From Streptomyces sp. NRRL S-87 (GTDB taxonomy: Bacteria > Actinomycetota > Actinomycetes > Streptomycetales > Streptomycetaceae), in the NCBI RefSeq assembly GCF_000719335.1, contig NZ_JOGB01000045.1:1-64000 (forward strand): a stretch of DNA of 64,000 bases, given 5' to 3'. A model generated the notes under the pieces. It had not been told where the DNA came from and searched no databases. It worked only from the letters and a program-made list of their open reading frames with translations. Positions within the stretch are counted from its first letter, which is position 1. Every line of letters starts with the position of its first letter. Shown piece by piece: positions 51,865-61,413 of the stretch. The position numbers and the translations under genes are program-made.

Positions 51865-52899
51865 TCAGCTGACCTTCTTGGCCTTCTCGACCGCGGCGGC
51901 GAGGTCCTCGAGGATCGGGGCGCACTTGTCGTACGAGAAGATCGGTTCGGTCACGCGCGGGATGACCTGGCCGGCCTTGACGGCGGGCAGCTGGTTCCAG
52001 GTCGGCTTCCCCTTGAGGTCGTTCGCCTGGAGGGTGCCCGTGCGGTTGTCGAGCATGATGATGTCGGCCTTGTACTTGCCGACGTTCTCCCAGGACAGCT
52101 CCTCGAAGAAGCCCTGCGCGTTGACCTTCGGCTCCACGAAGGTCAGGCCCAGCTCCTGGAAGTAGCGGGTGTCCGCGCCGGGCTTGGCGGCCGAGACGTA
52201 GAACAGGTCGGCGCTGCCGGAACCGATGAGCACCTTCAGGCCCGGGTTGGCCTTGGCGGCCGAGCGCAGCCGGGCGGCGGCCTTCTCGAAGCGGGCCTTG
52301 GCGTCGGCGACGTTCTTGGCCTTGGGGTCCGCGCCGAGGGACTCGGCCAGCTCGGCGTGACGCTGGATCACCTTGGGGATCGTGGTGTCGGCGGCCCACA
52401 GGGCGACGCTCGGGGCCAGCTTGAGGATCTTGTCCTTGGACTCGTCCGGCACGAACCAGAGCTGGTCCTTGATCCACATGTTGGTGATGAGCACCTCGGG
52501 CCTGAGGGCCGCGTACTTCTCGACGTTGAACTCGCCCCAGACGTTGCCCAGGATCTCCACCTTGGAGATGTCCAGCGAGCCGGCCTGGACGTCGGGCTTG
52601 CCGTCGGGCAGCTTCGTCGGGCCGAACACGCCCTTGACCGGGACGCCGAAGTCGTGGAGCGCGGCGGCGGTTCCGGTGAAGGCCACGATGTTCTTGGGGA
52701 CGGCCTTGGTGCTCACCGTGGTGCCGCGGTCGTCCTTGAAGGTCCAGGGGCCCTTCTTGGCGTTGTCCGCGGATCCGTTGCCGGAGTCCTTTTTCGTGTC
52801 GCCGTCCCCGCAGGCGGCGAGCACGGCCCCGAGGCCGAGGACGCCGCCGGCGGCGAGGACGCCGCGGCGGGAGAGGTGGGCAGCACGGGACTTGGGCAT
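51865..52899 (-). CDS. desE: DesE, desferrioxamine-binding lipoprotein
   Basis: 344 residues from ATG 52899. A twin-arginine-like signal (HLSRRGVLAAGGVLGLGAVLAAC) ends in a lipobox (VLAAC), and the mature protein starts with acidic Gly/Asp residues. ABC siderophore-binding (PF01497) fold: NIVAFTGTAAALHDFGVPVKGVFG, then DLFYVSAAKPGAD and ADIIMLDNRTG. It binds ferrioxamine outside the membrane for an importer encoded elsewhere. The longer start at 52935 would place residues before the signal peptide and is less likely. An iron box lies 54-72 bp upstream. Confidence 0.94.
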   Translation of the reverse strand: MPKSRAAHLSRRGVLAAGGVLGLGAVLAACGDGDTKKDSGNGSADNAKKGPWTFKDDRGTTVSTKAVPKNIVAFTGTAAALHDFGVPVKGVFGPTKLPDGKPDVQAGSLDISKVEILGNVWGEFNVEKYAALRPEVLITNMWIKDQLWFVPDESKDKILKLAPSVALWAADTTIPKVIQRHAELAESLGADPKAKNVADAKARFEKAAARLRSAAKANPGLKVLIGSGSADLFYVSAAKPGADTRYFQELGLTFVEPKVNAQGFFEELSWENVGKYKADIIMLDNRTGTLQANDLKGKPTWNQLPAVKAGQVIPRVTEPIFSYDKCAPILEDLAAAVEKAKKVS

Positions 52900-52952
52900 G
52901 TCGGTGTCCGCTTTCGTACGATCCGGTCCGGCCACGCGGGCCGATTCGGAAC

Positions 52953-52971
52953 GTAGGTTAGCCTAACCTCA
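52953..52971 (-). promoter_or_regulatory. Iron box upstream of desE
   Basis: The minus strand reads TGAGGTTAGGCTAACCTAC, matching 17 of 19 bases of the DmdR1 consensus. A degenerate second copy (TAAGG...CCTAAC) lies at about 52983-52997. Confidence 0.9.
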
Positions 52972-53016
52972 TTGCCTCCGGGTAAGGAGGGCCTAACTTT
53001 TTACCCGTCAGCATGC

Positions 53017-53051
53017 GGAGAGGGCCCTCCGTGGGACGGAAGGCCCTCTCC
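53017..53051 (-). terminator. Terminator after the secreted Ig-like protein gene
   Basis: 15-bp stem with one G-U pair: 53017-53031 (GGAGAGGGCCCTCCG) with 53037-53051. It lies 46 bp after the stop at 53097. Confidence 0.8.
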
Positions 53052-53096
53052 TCCGGCGGCCGTTCAGGGTCGGCCGTCAGTTCCTGCGCCGGGTCG

Positions 53097-54683
53097 TTAC
53101 TCCGTGATGTCGATGTTCGTGTGCTCGGCGCCGCACTGGCTGGCGGAGCCGGTGTGGGTGGTGTCGCCGTTGCCGGGCGTGTAGGTCGCGACCCACTTGT
53201 AGTCGCCCTCGGTGCCCTTGTCGACGGCGAACGTGGTGTTGTTCGTGGCGGCCGCGCCGTTCACGAGCTGCACCGTCTCGCTGTAGACCAGGTTGCCGGC
53301 GGGGCAGCCGATGCCGGGCCCGTAGAGCTGGAACAGGACGCTGCCCTGCGGGATGCCGCCGTCGCCGGCGCTGACCGTGGCCGAGTCCTGCGGGCGGACC
53401 TTCTGGGCGGTCGTGGTCGTGGTCCCCGCCAAAGTGACCACAGACGTCTCGTTGGCGTCCCCGCAGGCGGTCGAACTTCCTTGGTTGTTGGCGTCGCCGC
53501 TGTACACGGCGGTCCAGTAGTACGAGCCCACGGTCGTCGGGGTGTACTCGCCCGAGGTGTACGTGCCGTTGCCGTTCACCGCGACCGGGGGGAGACCGGT
53601 GTTGATCTCCGCCGTGCAGGTGGCGTTGCTGAACAGGTGGAAGCTGATGGTGCCGCCCGCGTTGGAGGTGGCGCCGCCGAGGGTGGCGGTGTCATGGATC
53701 GGACTGCCGATCGTCACCGTGTCCGTGGCGGTCGTGATGAGGGACGAGCAGTTGGTGATCTGTACGCGCTCCGGGGCGATGAAGTCCTTCAGCTCGGCGG
53801 GGAAGGAGTCCGAGGAGCGGCTCTTCACGTAGGCGGAGCCGAAGGTACGGCAGCCGCTGCCGGGCGGGAAGATCGCGTTGAACGAGACCGCCGCCTCACC
53901 GAAGGTGAACGGGTCCAGTGGGCCGAGGGAGCCGGCCTGGTTGGCCGGGATCGTGCTGGTGTTGACCGAGCCCAGCGCCTGCGCGTTCACGCCGCCGCTG
54001 ATGATCGTCGGGCCGCCCCAGACCGAGCCGCTCCAGGTGCGGATGGAGATGATCGGTACGGTGCCGCCGTTGGAGAGGTCGTACGTGATCAGCTTGTCGC
54101 CCGGGGTGCGGACCGGGGTCTCCGTGGCGTTCGAGCCGTTGTTGGCGCAGTTCGTCGGGATCGCGGTCACGTCGCAGAACTTCTGGTTCAGCTCGAAGTC
54201 CATGTTCGTGGTGCCCGAGGGGTTGTTCCTGCGGCGCCAGAAGAGCTCCAGGAACTTCGGCGTCGTGTTCGTCTCCGTGAACACGCCGAAGTTCAGCAGG
54301 TCGCTCTTGTTCGGCGGGATCGAACCGAAGACGATCGTCGGGTTGGGGTCGTCCTCCTTCGAGCCCTGGCCGAAGGCGTCGTCGCTGGAGCCGCTCGGCC
54401 GGTCGTTCTTGACGCCCTGCTGGTCGCGGAACGGGGTGTTGGTGCCGCCGGTGAGCCAGTCGATGCAGTCCGCGTTGCCGTTGACGATGAGGTTGGCGTT
54501 GACGTCGATCTCGAAGTGGCTGCCCGACAGCACGTTCGCCGTCGTGCACGTCTGGGCGGCCGCCGTCGTCGCGGTGGCCAGTGCCAGGGGGGCGGTGAAG
54601 GACGCCGAGAGCACGGCGGTCGCGAGCGCGGCCCGCAGGCGGCGCCCGCGCGACGAGCGGGGCGACTGCACGGATCTGATCAC
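53097..54683 (-). CDS. Large secreted protein with Ig-like modules
   Basis: 528 residues from GTG 54683 (GGAG eight bases upstream). A signal peptide of about 45 residues ends in TTAAAQT. Residues about 45-320 are an unrecognised Asn/Thr/Gly-rich domain (NVLSGSHFEIDVNANLIVNG, NPTIVFGSIPPNKSDLLNFG, FLELFWRRRNNPSGTTNMDFEL). Two bacterial Ig-like repeats follow (TISFHLFSNATCTAEINTG ... YYWTAVYSGDANNQGSS, and GSVLFQLYGPGIGCPAG ... YKWVATYTPGNG), each with a Cys pair. It ends ECGAEHTNI-like and has no sorting signal. It is a possible adhesin or matrix protein. It sits between desE and the leucine operon, where S. coelicolor, as I recall, has none, so it may be an insertion. Confidence 0.78.
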   Translation of the reverse strand: MIRSVQSPRSSRGRRLRAALATAVLSASFTAPLALATATTAAAQTCTTANVLSGSHFEIDVNANLIVNGNADCIDWLTGGTNTPFRDQQGVKNDRPSGSSDDAFGQGSKEDDPNPTIVFGSIPPNKSDLLNFGVFTETNTTPKFLELFWRRRNNPSGTTNMDFELNQKFCDVTAIPTNCANNGSNATETPVRTPGDKLITYDLSNGGTVPIISIRTWSGSVWGGPTIISGGVNAQALGSVNTSTIPANQAGSLGPLDPFTFGEAAVSFNAIFPPGSGCRTFGSAYVKSRSSDSFPAELKDFIAPERVQITNCSSLITTATDTVTIGSPIHDTATLGGATSNAGGTISFHLFSNATCTAEINTGLPPVAVNGNGTYTSGEYTPTTVGSYYWTAVYSGDANNQGSSTACGDANETSVVTLAGTTTTTAQKVRPQDSATVSAGDGGIPQGSVLFQLYGPGIGCPAGNLVYSETVQLVNGAAATNNTTFAVDKGTEGDYKWVATYTPGNGDTTHTGSASQCGAEHTNIDITE

Positions 54684-54846
54684 TGCGGATGCTCCATTGC
54701 TAAGGGGGCTGGGGGCCGCAACGTAGCACCGCAAAAACGGTCAAATCACGCAACACTCCTGAATGGGTGGAAAGGCGATATAGGCATATTGGTGAGCATG
54801 GGACGGTCGCCCGCGGCATCGACGTGCTGCAGAGACGAAAAAGCGC

Positions 54847-54879
54847 CGAAGCCCCCGCGGTCAGGTCGCGGGGGCTTCG
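54847..54879 (-). terminator. Terminator of the leucine catabolic operon
   Basis: CGAAGCCCCCGCG at 54847-54859 pairs with CGCGGGGGCTTCG at 54867-54879, 27 bp after the acyl-CoA dehydrogenase stop. Confidence 0.85.
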
Positions 54880-54905
54880 ACTTCCCCTGAACGCCAGGGC
54901 AACGT

Positions 54906-56066
54906 CTAAGCGGTGAAGCCGAGTTCCCGGGCGATCAGCATCCGCTGGACCTCGCTCGTGCCCTCGCCGATCTCCAGGATCTTCGAGTCGCGCCACATGC
55001 GGGCCACCGGGTACTCGTTCATGAACCCGTACCCGCCGTGGATCTGGGTCGCCTCGCGGGCGTTGTCCACCGCGACCGTGGAGGAGTACAGCTTCGCGAT
55101 CGCCGCCTCCTTCTTGAACGGCTCGCCCGCCACCAGGCGCGAGGCCGCGTCCCGCCAGCCGATCCGGGCCATGTGCGCCCGCATCTCCATGTCCGCCAGC
55201 TTGAACTGGATGGCCTGGTTGGAGCCGATCGGCCTGCCGAAGGCCTCCCGCTCCTTGGCGTACTTCACCGACTCGTCCACGCAGCCCTGCGCCAGACCGG
55301 TGGCCAGCGCCGCGATCGCGATGCGGCCCTCGTCGAGGATGCGCAGGAACTGGGCGTACCCGCGACCCTCCTGGCCCACCAGGTTCGCCACCGGCACGCG
55401 CACGTTGTCGAATGACAGCTCACGGGTGTCCGAGGCGTTCCACCCGACCTTGGAGTACGGGGCCGCCACGGTGAAGCCGGGAGTGCCGGAGGGCACGATG
55501 ATGCTGGAGATCTCCGGGCGGCCGTCCGCCTTGCGGCCGGTGACCGCGGTGACCGTGACCAGGCCCGTGATGTCCGTGCCCGAGTTGGTGATGAAGCACT
55601 TCGAGCCGTTGATGACCCACTCGTCGCCGTCGCGGACGGCCGTGGTGCGGGTGCCGCCGGCGTCCGAGCCGGCGCCCGGCTCGGTCAGGCCGAACGCGCC
55701 CAGCATCTCGCCCGCGCACAGCTTCGGCAGCCACTGCTGCTTCTGCTCGTCCGTACCGAAGAGGTAGAGCGGCATCGCGCCCAGCGAGACGCCCGCCTCC
55801 AGGGTGATGGCGACCGAGGAGTCGACCCGGGCCAGCTCCTCCAGGGCGATGCCGAGGGCGAGGTAGTCCCCGCCCATGCCGCCGTACTCCTCGGGGAAGG
55901 GCAGGCCGAACAGGCCCATGCGGCCCATCTCGGCGACGATCTCGTACGGGAACTCGTGGCGCTCGTAGAAGTCGCCGATCTTCGGGGCCACCACGTCGTG
56001 GGCGAACGCCTCGACGGTGCGGCGGAGTTCCTCGTGCTCGGGGGTGAGCCGGTGGTCGAGGGGCAT
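54906..56066 (-). CDS. Acyl-CoA dehydrogenase (isovaleryl-CoA type)
   Basis: 386 residues, full length. GAFGLTEPGAGSDAGGTRTTA and VINGSKCFITNSGTD are the FAD/substrate signatures; TQIHGGYGFMNEYPVARMWRD near the end carries the usual motif, and ILEIGEGTSEVQRMLIAREL closes it. Operon context with HMG-CoA lyase and methylcrotonyl-type carboxylase suggests isovaleryl-CoA as substrate. It is last in the four-gene minus-strand operon; six bases separate it from the preceding gene. Confidence 0.92.
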   Translation of the reverse strand: MPLDHRLTPEHEELRRTVEAFAHDVVAPKIGDFYERHEFPYEIVAEMGRMGLFGLPFPEEYGGMGGDYLALGIALEELARVDSSVAITLEAGVSLGAMPLYLFGTDEQKQQWLPKLCAGEMLGAFGLTEPGAGSDAGGTRTTAVRDGDEWVINGSKCFITNSGTDITGLVTVTAVTGRKADGRPEISSIIVPSGTPGFTVAAPYSKVGWNASDTRELSFDNVRVPVANLVGQEGRGYAQFLRILDEGRIAIAALATGLAQGCVDESVKYAKEREAFGRPIGSNQAIQFKLADMEMRAHMARIGWRDAASRLVAGEPFKKEAAIAKLYSSTVAVDNAREATQIHGGYGFMNEYPVARMWRDSKILEIGEGTSEVQRMLIARELGFTA

Positions 56067-56072
56067 GGGTCG

Positions 56073-57014
56073 TTACTCCTTGTGGGAGAGGGCGCGGACG
56101 GTACGGGAGGGGCTCGGGCGCCCCAGTTGTTCGGCCATCCACACGCTCGTGGCGGTGAGCTTGCCGAGGTCGACACCGGTCTCGATGCCGAGGCCGTCGA
56201 GCATCCACACCAGGTCCTCGGTGGCGAGGTTGCCGGTGGCGCTCTTGGCGTACGGGCAGCCGCCGAGGCCGCCGGCGGAGGCGTCGACGGTGGTGACGCC
56301 GTGCTGGAGGGCGGCCAGAGTGTTGGACAGCGCCTGGCCGTAGGTGTCGTGGAAGTGCACGCCGATCCGGTCGGTGCCCACGCCCTCCTCGTTCAGCTGC
56401 GCCAGCAGCGCCTGGACGTGGCCCGGCGTGGCGACGCCGATGGTGTCGCCCAGGCTCAGCTCGTCGCAGCCGAGGTCGAGCAGGGCCTTGGCGACCCGGA
56501 CGACCTGGTGGACCGGGACCGGGCCCTCCCACGGGTCGCCGAAGCACATCGACAGGTAGCCGCGCACGTGCATCCGCTCGGCCCTGGCCCGGGCGACGAC
56601 CGGCTCGAACATGGCCAGGGACTCGGCGACGGTGCGGTTCAGGTTGCGCTGAGCGAACGTTTCCGTGGCCGAGCCGAAGACCGCGATGCGGGTGGCGCCG
56701 AGCTCACGGGCCCGGTCCAGGCCGCGCTCGTTGGGCACGAGCACCGGCAGGTGGACGCCCTTCAGGTCCGCCAGCTGCGGGAACAGCTGCTCCGCGTCAG
56801 CCAGCTGGGGCACCCACTTGGGGTGGACGAAGCTGGTCGCCTCGACGGTCGTCAGGCCCGCGTCCGCGAGGCGGCGGACGAACTCGGCCTTCACCTCGGT
56901 CGGCACGGCCGACTTCTCGTTCTGCAGCCCGTCGCGGGCGCCGACCTCGTGGATCCGCACCCGTGCCGGCAGGCCGGCGCCGGGCACGCTCATGGGCAGT
57001 CCGGGGACGCTCAT
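56073..57014 (-). CDS. Hydroxymethylglutaryl-CoA lyase
   Basis: 313 residues, HMGL-like TIM barrel. VRIHEVGARDGLQNEKSAVP starts it (Arg-Asp of the active site). TTVEATSFVHPKWVPQLADA, LSMCFGDPWEGPV, ELSLGDTIGVATPGHV, GVHFHDTYGQALSN and GGLGGCPYAKSATGNLATEDLV with the catalytic Cys follow. It splits HMG-CoA to acetoacetate and acetyl-CoA, the last step of leucine breakdown. ATG 57014 overlaps the upstream gene's stop by 4 bp. Confidence 0.95.
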   Translation of the reverse strand: MSVPGLPMSVPGAGLPARVRIHEVGARDGLQNEKSAVPTEVKAEFVRRLADAGLTTVEATSFVHPKWVPQLADAEQLFPQLADLKGVHLPVLVPNERGLDRARELGATRIAVFGSATETFAQRNLNRTVAESLAMFEPVVARARAERMHVRGYLSMCFGDPWEGPVPVHQVVRVAKALLDLGCDELSLGDTIGVATPGHVQALLAQLNEEGVGTDRIGVHFHDTYGQALSNTLAALQHGVTTVDASAGGLGGCPYAKSATGNLATEDLVWMLDGLGIETGVDLGKLTATSVWMAEQLGRPSPSRTVRALSHKE

Positions 57015-59023
57015 GCCGCTTCCTCCTCCGCGTCCGGGGTCACGACGGCGAGGATCTGGTCCATCGCGACCGTCGTGCCGGGGGTGACGTCCAGCTCGGC
57101 GACGGTGCCGTCGTGCGGGGCGGAGATGACGTGCTCCATCTTCATGGCCTCGACCACGAGCAGGCTCTGACCGGCCGTGACCTTGTCGCCGACGGCCACC
57201 TTCACGACCGTGACCGTGCCGGGCATCGGCGCGGCGAGGGTGTCCGCCCCCGCGTGCGCCCGGCCGGACAGGCTCGCCTCGACGGGGTCGTACGCGGTCA
57301 CGTGCCAGGTGTCGCCGTCCCGGCCCAGCCAGACCCCCTCGGGGGAGGTGGCGTGCGCGAACGCGTGCGTGACGCCGTCGAGCTCGACCGTCACCCGGTC
57401 GGCGCCGCCCGCCACGAGCCGGGCCCGCAGGGTGTCGCCACCGGGCAGCAGCACCTCGACGCCGCCCGCGACGGCGCGGGTGCGGACCTCGACCGGGTCC
57501 TGGCCCGGGATGCGGAAGGGGTGCACGGTCCAGGCGGGGGTGCCGCCCAGCCGCCAGCCGTTCGCCGACCCGAACGGGTCGACCCAGCCCGCCGCCTGCC
57601 GCGCGGGGGCCGCGCGCAGCAGCGCGGCCGTCGCGTACACCTCGGCCGGCACGCCCTCGGGCAGCAGGTCGGCGAGGTCGCGCTCGACCAGGCCGGTGTC
57701 CATGTCACCCGTGACGACCGACGGGTGCGCCAGCAGACGCCGCAGGAAGCCGGCGTTCGTCGGCACGCCCAGGATCACCGTGTCCGCCAGCGCCGCCCGG
57801 AGCGACCGCAGCGCGGCGGCCCGGTCCGGACCCCAGGCGATGACCTTCGACAGCATCGGGTCGTACGTGCTGCCCACGTCCACCCCGGCCGTCAGGCCCG
57901 AGTCCGTGCGCACCGGGCTCGTGTCCGGCTCCGACAGGGCCAGCACCCGGCCGCCCGACGGCAGGAACCCGCGCGCCGGGTCCTCGGCGCAGACCCGCGC
58001 CTCGATCGCGTGCCCGTCCAGCCGTACGTCGGCCTGGGTGACCGGCAGCGCCTCGCCGGCCGCCACCCGCAGCTGGAGCTCCACCAGGTCGAGGCCCGTC
58101 ACGAGCTCGGTCACCGGGTGCTCCACCTGGAGCCGGGTGTTCATCTCCATGAAGTAGTACGAGGACGGGTCCCCGCCCGGCACGATGAACTCCACCGTGC
58201 CCGCCCCGACGTACCCGCACGACCGGGCCGCGGACACCGCCGCCTCGCCCATCGCCGCCCGGATCTCGGGGGTCAGCAGCACCGAGGGGGCCTCCTCGAC
58301 CACCTTCTGGTGCCGCCGCTGCAGCGAGCACTCGCGCTCGCCGAGGTGGACCACGTTCCCGTGGCCGTCCGCCAGCACCTGGATCTCGATGTGCCGGGGC
58401 CGGTCGATCCACCGCTCCACCAGCAGCGTGTCGTCACCGAAGGAGGAGCGGGCCTCGCGCCGGGCCGCCGCGATCTCGTCCGCCAGCAGCGCCGCGTCCC
58501 GCACCAGCCGCATGCCCTTGCCGCCGCCGCCCGCGGAGGGCTTGAGCAGCACCGGCATGCCGATCTCCGCCGCGGCCGCGGTCAGTTCGGCGTCCGACAG
58601 GCCGCTGCCGGAGGAGCCGGGCACGACCGGCACGCCGGCCGCCTTCACCGTCTCCTTGGCGCGGATCTTGTCGCCCATCAGGGAGATGGCGCTCGCCGGC
58701 GGGCCGATGAAGACCAGGCCCGCGGCCTCGCAGGCGGCCGCGAAGCCGGCGTTCTCCGCGAGGAAGCCGTACCCCGGGTGGACCGCCTGCGCGCCGGTGC
58801 GCCGGGCCGCGTCGATCAGCTTCTCCACCGACAGGTAGCTCTCGGCGGCGGCCGCCGGGCCGATCCGCACCGCCGTGTCGGCCTCCCGCACGTGCTTGGC
58901 GTCGGCGTCGGCATCGCTGAAGACGGCGACCGAACGGATGCCGAGCGCGCGCAGGGTGCGGATGACGCGGACCGCGATCTCACCGCGGTTGGCGACCAGA
59001 ACAGAGTTGAACATCGTCCTCAC
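57011..59023 (-). CDS. Biotin-dependent acyl-CoA carboxylase alpha subunit (methylcrotonyl-CoA type)
   Basis: 670 residues. Biotin carboxylase domains (about 1-445) have [32 protein letters not shown] (ATP-grasp) and [15 protein letters not shown]; a linker follows; the C-terminal biotinyl domain carries K628 in EAMKMEHVI. It carboxylates biotin for the beta subunit encoded just upstream. With HMG-CoA lyase and isovaleryl-type dehydrogenase in the operon, 3-methylcrotonyl-CoA is the probable substrate. Overlaps the beta-subunit stop by 4 bp. Confidence 0.94.
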   Translation of the reverse strand: MRTMFNSVLVANRGEIAVRVIRTLRALGIRSVAVFSDADADAKHVREADTAVRIGPAAAAESYLSVEKLIDAARRTGAQAVHPGYGFLAENAGFAAACEAAGLVFIGPPASAISLMGDKIRAKETVKAAGVPVVPGSSGSGLSDAELTAAAAEIGMPVLLKPSAGGGGKGMRLVRDAALLADEIAAARREARSSFGDDTLLVERWIDRPRHIEIQVLADGHGNVVHLGERECSLQRRHQKVVEEAPSVLLTPEIRAAMGEAAVSAARSCGYVGAGTVEFIVPGGDPSSYYFMEMNTRLQVEHPVTELVTGLDLVELQLRVAAGEALPVTQADVRLDGHAIEARVCAEDPARGFLPSGGRVLALSEPDTSPVRTDSGLTAGVDVGSTYDPMLSKVIAWGPDRAAALRSLRAALADTVILGVPTNAGFLRRLLAHPSVVTGDMDTGLVERDLADLLPEGVPAEVYATAALLRAAPARQAAGWVDPFGSANGWRLGGTPAWTVHPFRIPGQDPVEVRTRAVAGGVEVLLPGGDTLRARLVAGGADRVTVELDGVTHAFAHATSPEGVWLGRDGDTWHVTAYDPVEASLSGRAHAGADTLAAPMPGTVTVVKVAVGDKVTAGQSLLVVEAMKMEHVISAPHDGTVAELDVTPGTTVAMDQILAVVTPDAEEEAA

Positions 59024-60636
59024 ATCCGGAAGATGCCGAAGCCGCTGTCACCCAGCGGGGCGTTGGCACAGGCGGTCAGCGCGAGCCCCAGCACCTGCCG
59101 GGTCTCCATCGGGTCGATCACGCCGTCGTCCCACAGCCGGGCCGTGGCGTAGTAGGCGTTGCCCTGCTCCTCGTACTGGGCGCGCACCGGAGCCTTGAAG
59201 GCGTCCTCCTCGTCGCCCGACCAGTACTCGCCGCGGGCCTCCATCTGGTCCCGCTTGACCGTCGCCAGCACGGACGCGGCCTGCTCGCCGCCCATGACCG
59301 AGATCTTGGCGTTCGGCCACATCCACAGGAAGCGCGGCGAGTACGCCCGGCCGCACATCGAGTAGTTGCCGGCGCCGTACGAGCCGCCGACCACGACGGT
59401 CAGCTTCGGCACGCGGGTGCAGGCCACGGCGGTGACCATCTTCGCGCCGTGCTTGGCGATGCCGCCGGCCTCGTAGTCGCGGCCCACCATGAAGCCGGAG
59501 ATGTTCTGCAGGAACAGCAGCGGGATGCCGCGCTGGTCGCACAGCTCGATGAAGTGCGCGCCCTTCTGGGCGGACTCGGCGAACAGGATGCCGTTGTTCG
59601 CCACGATGCCGACCGGGTGGCCGTGGATGTGGGCGAAGCCGGTGACCAGGGTCGTGCCGAACTCCGACTTGAACTCGGCGAACCGCGACCCGTCCACGAT
59701 CCGCGCGATGATCTCGCGGGCGTCGTACGGGGTGCGGGAGTCCACCGGCACCGCTCCGTACAGCCCCGCCGGGTCGACCTTGGGCTCCTCGGGGGCCTGC
59801 ACCGGCCACGGCAGCGGGCCGCGCTCGGGCAGGGTGGCCACGATGTTCCGGACGATCCGCAGCGCGTGCGCGTCGTCCTCGGCCAGGTGGTCGGTCACGC
59901 CGGAGACGCGGCTGTGCACCTCGCCGCCGCCCAGCTCCTCGGCCGTGACCACCTCGCCGGTGGCCGCCTTCACCAGCGGCGGGCCGCCCAGGAAGATCGT
60001 GCCCTGGTTGCGGACGATCACCGCCTCGTCGCTCATCGCGGGGACGTACGCCCCGCCGGCGGTGCAGGAGCCGAGGACCGCGGCGATCTGCGGGATGCCG
60101 GCCCCCGACATGCGGGCCTGGTTGTAGAAGATCCGCCCGAAGTGCTCGCGGTCGGGGAAGACCTCATCCTGCATGGGCAGGAAGGCGCCGCCGGAGTCGA
60201 CCAGGTAGAGGCAGGGCAGCCGGTTCTCCAGGGCCACCTCCTGCGCGCGCAGGTGCTTCTTGACGGTCATCGGGTAGTACGTGCCGCCCTTGACGGTGGC
60301 GTCGTTCGCCACGACCACGCACTCGCGGCCGCTGACCCGCCCGATGCCCGCGATCACGCCGGCGGCCGGGGCGGCCCCGCCGTACATCTCCTCGGCGGCC
60401 AGCGGGGCCAGCTCCAGGAACGGGGAACCGGGGTCGAGAAGCGTGTCCACCCGGTCGCGCGGCAGCAGCTTGCCGCGCGCGGTGTGCTTGGCGCGGGCGC
60501 GCTCGCCGCCGCCCTCGCGCGCCGCCGCGAGGCGGGCCCGCAGCCCTTCCGTGAGCTCCTGGTGGGCGGCCTCGTTGGTCCGCCAGGCCTCGGACGCCGG
60601 GTCGGCGGCGCTCGCCAGCACTGGTGCCTGCTGCAT
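59020..60636 (-). CDS. Acyl-CoA carboxylase carboxyltransferase subunit (methylcrotonyl-CoA type)
   Basis: 538 residues. Crotonase-like carboxyltransferase halves: [94 protein letters not shown], then [25 protein letters not shown] and [18 protein letters not shown]. The length and the GxxGAxMV-type oxyanion segments match MCC-beta. It is the first gene of the operon, with TetR-type palindromes directly before it. Confidence 0.94.
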   Translation of the reverse strand: MQQAPVLASAADPASEAWRTNEAAHQELTEGLRARLAAAREGGGERARAKHTARGKLLPRDRVDTLLDPGSPFLELAPLAAEEMYGGAAPAAGVIAGIGRVSGRECVVVANDATVKGGTYYPMTVKKHLRAQEVALENRLPCLYLVDSGGAFLPMQDEVFPDREHFGRIFYNQARMSGAGIPQIAAVLGSCTAGGAYVPAMSDEAVIVRNQGTIFLGGPPLVKAATGEVVTAEELGGGEVHSRVSGVTDHLAEDDAHALRIVRNIVATLPERGPLPWPVQAPEEPKVDPAGLYGAVPVDSRTPYDAREIIARIVDGSRFAEFKSEFGTTLVTGFAHIHGHPVGIVANNGILFAESAQKGAHFIELCDQRGIPLLFLQNISGFMVGRDYEAGGIAKHGAKMVTAVACTRVPKLTVVVGGSYGAGNYSMCGRAYSPRFLWMWPNAKISVMGGEQAASVLATVKRDQMEARGEYWSGDEEDAFKAPVRAQYEEQGNAYYATARLWDDGVIDPMETRQVLGLALTACANAPLGDSGFGIFRM

Positions 60637-60656
60637 CCCTCGAGCTCCCTTGCTCG

Positions 60657-60701
60657 GTTAATGAGCGTTAACGCGTTTCCTTCAGGTTAACGAGCGCTAA
60701 C
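60657..60701. promoter_or_regulatory. Twin TetR-type operators between the carboxylase operon and its regulator
   Basis: GTTAATGAGCGTTAAC at 60657-60672 and GTTAACGAGCGCTAAC at 60686-60701 are two near-perfect 16-bp palindromes 29 bases apart centre to centre. They lie between ATG 60636 (minus) and ATG 60725 (plus), so one regulator can control both. Confidence 0.85.
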
Positions 60702-60724
60702 AGCGCTGTCTAGAATGAATTCCC

Positions 60725-61336
60725 ATGAGCACCAGAGCCGAAGCCGCAGCCACCGGAGCCACTGGCGTCACCGCGGCCCCGAGCCGCCGCGAGCAGATCC
60801 TCAAGGAGGCCGCCCGACTCTTCGCCGAACGCGGATTCCACGGCGTCGGCGTGGACGAGATAGGCGCCGCCGTGGGCATCAGCGGCCCCGGGCTCTACCG
60901 GCACTTCGCAGGCAAGGACGCCATGCTCGCGGAGCTGCTGGTGGGCATCAGCGAGCGCCTGCTGACCGGGGGCCGCCACCGCGTGGCCGAGGTGGCCGGC
61001 GACCCGGCCGCGGTGCTGGCCTCGCTCATCAACGGCCACATCGACTTCGCCCTCGACGACCGGCCGCTGATCACCCTGCACGACCGCGAGCTGGACCGGC
61101 TGCGCGAGGAGGACCGCAAGCTGGTGCGACAGCTCCAGCGGCAGTACGTCGAGCTGTGGGTGGAGACCGTGCGAGCGCTGCACCCGGGCGTGCCCGAGGC
61201 CGAGGTCCGCGTCGCCGTGCACGCCGTCTTCGGCCTGCTGAACTCGACCCCGCACCTCGGGGCCGGCGGGCGCGAGGCGACGGAGTCGCTGCTGCGGCGG
61301 CTGGCCTACGGCGCCTTCGCGGCGCTGTCGGACTGA
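60725..61336 (+). CDS. TetR-family regulator of the leucine catabolic operon
   Basis: 203 residues. TetR helix-turn-helix at about 22-66: REQILKEAARLFAERGFHGVGVDEIGAAVGISGPGLYRHFAGKDAMLAEL. The C-terminal ligand domain is typical. It is divergent from the carboxylase operon and flanked by two palindromes, so it probably represses it and itself until an acyl-CoA intermediate binds. Related regulators in other actinobacteria are SACE/LiuR-like; the exact ligand is not shown here. Confidence 0.92.
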   Translation: MSTRAEAAATGATGVTAAPSRREQILKEAARLFAERGFHGVGVDEIGAAVGISGPGLYRHFAGKDAMLAELLVGISERLLTGGRHRVAEVAGDPAAVLASLINGHIDFALDDRPLITLHDRELDRLREEDRKLVRQLQRQYVELWVETVRALHPGVPEAEVRVAVHAVFGLLNSTPHLGAGGREATESLLRRLAYGAFAALSD

Positions 61337-61413
61337 CGCCGGACCCCCGGACGGCGGTCCGAGTGTCGGGACGGATCGCCCGCGCCGGGTCCGACGACGG
61401 CAGAATGATCCCC

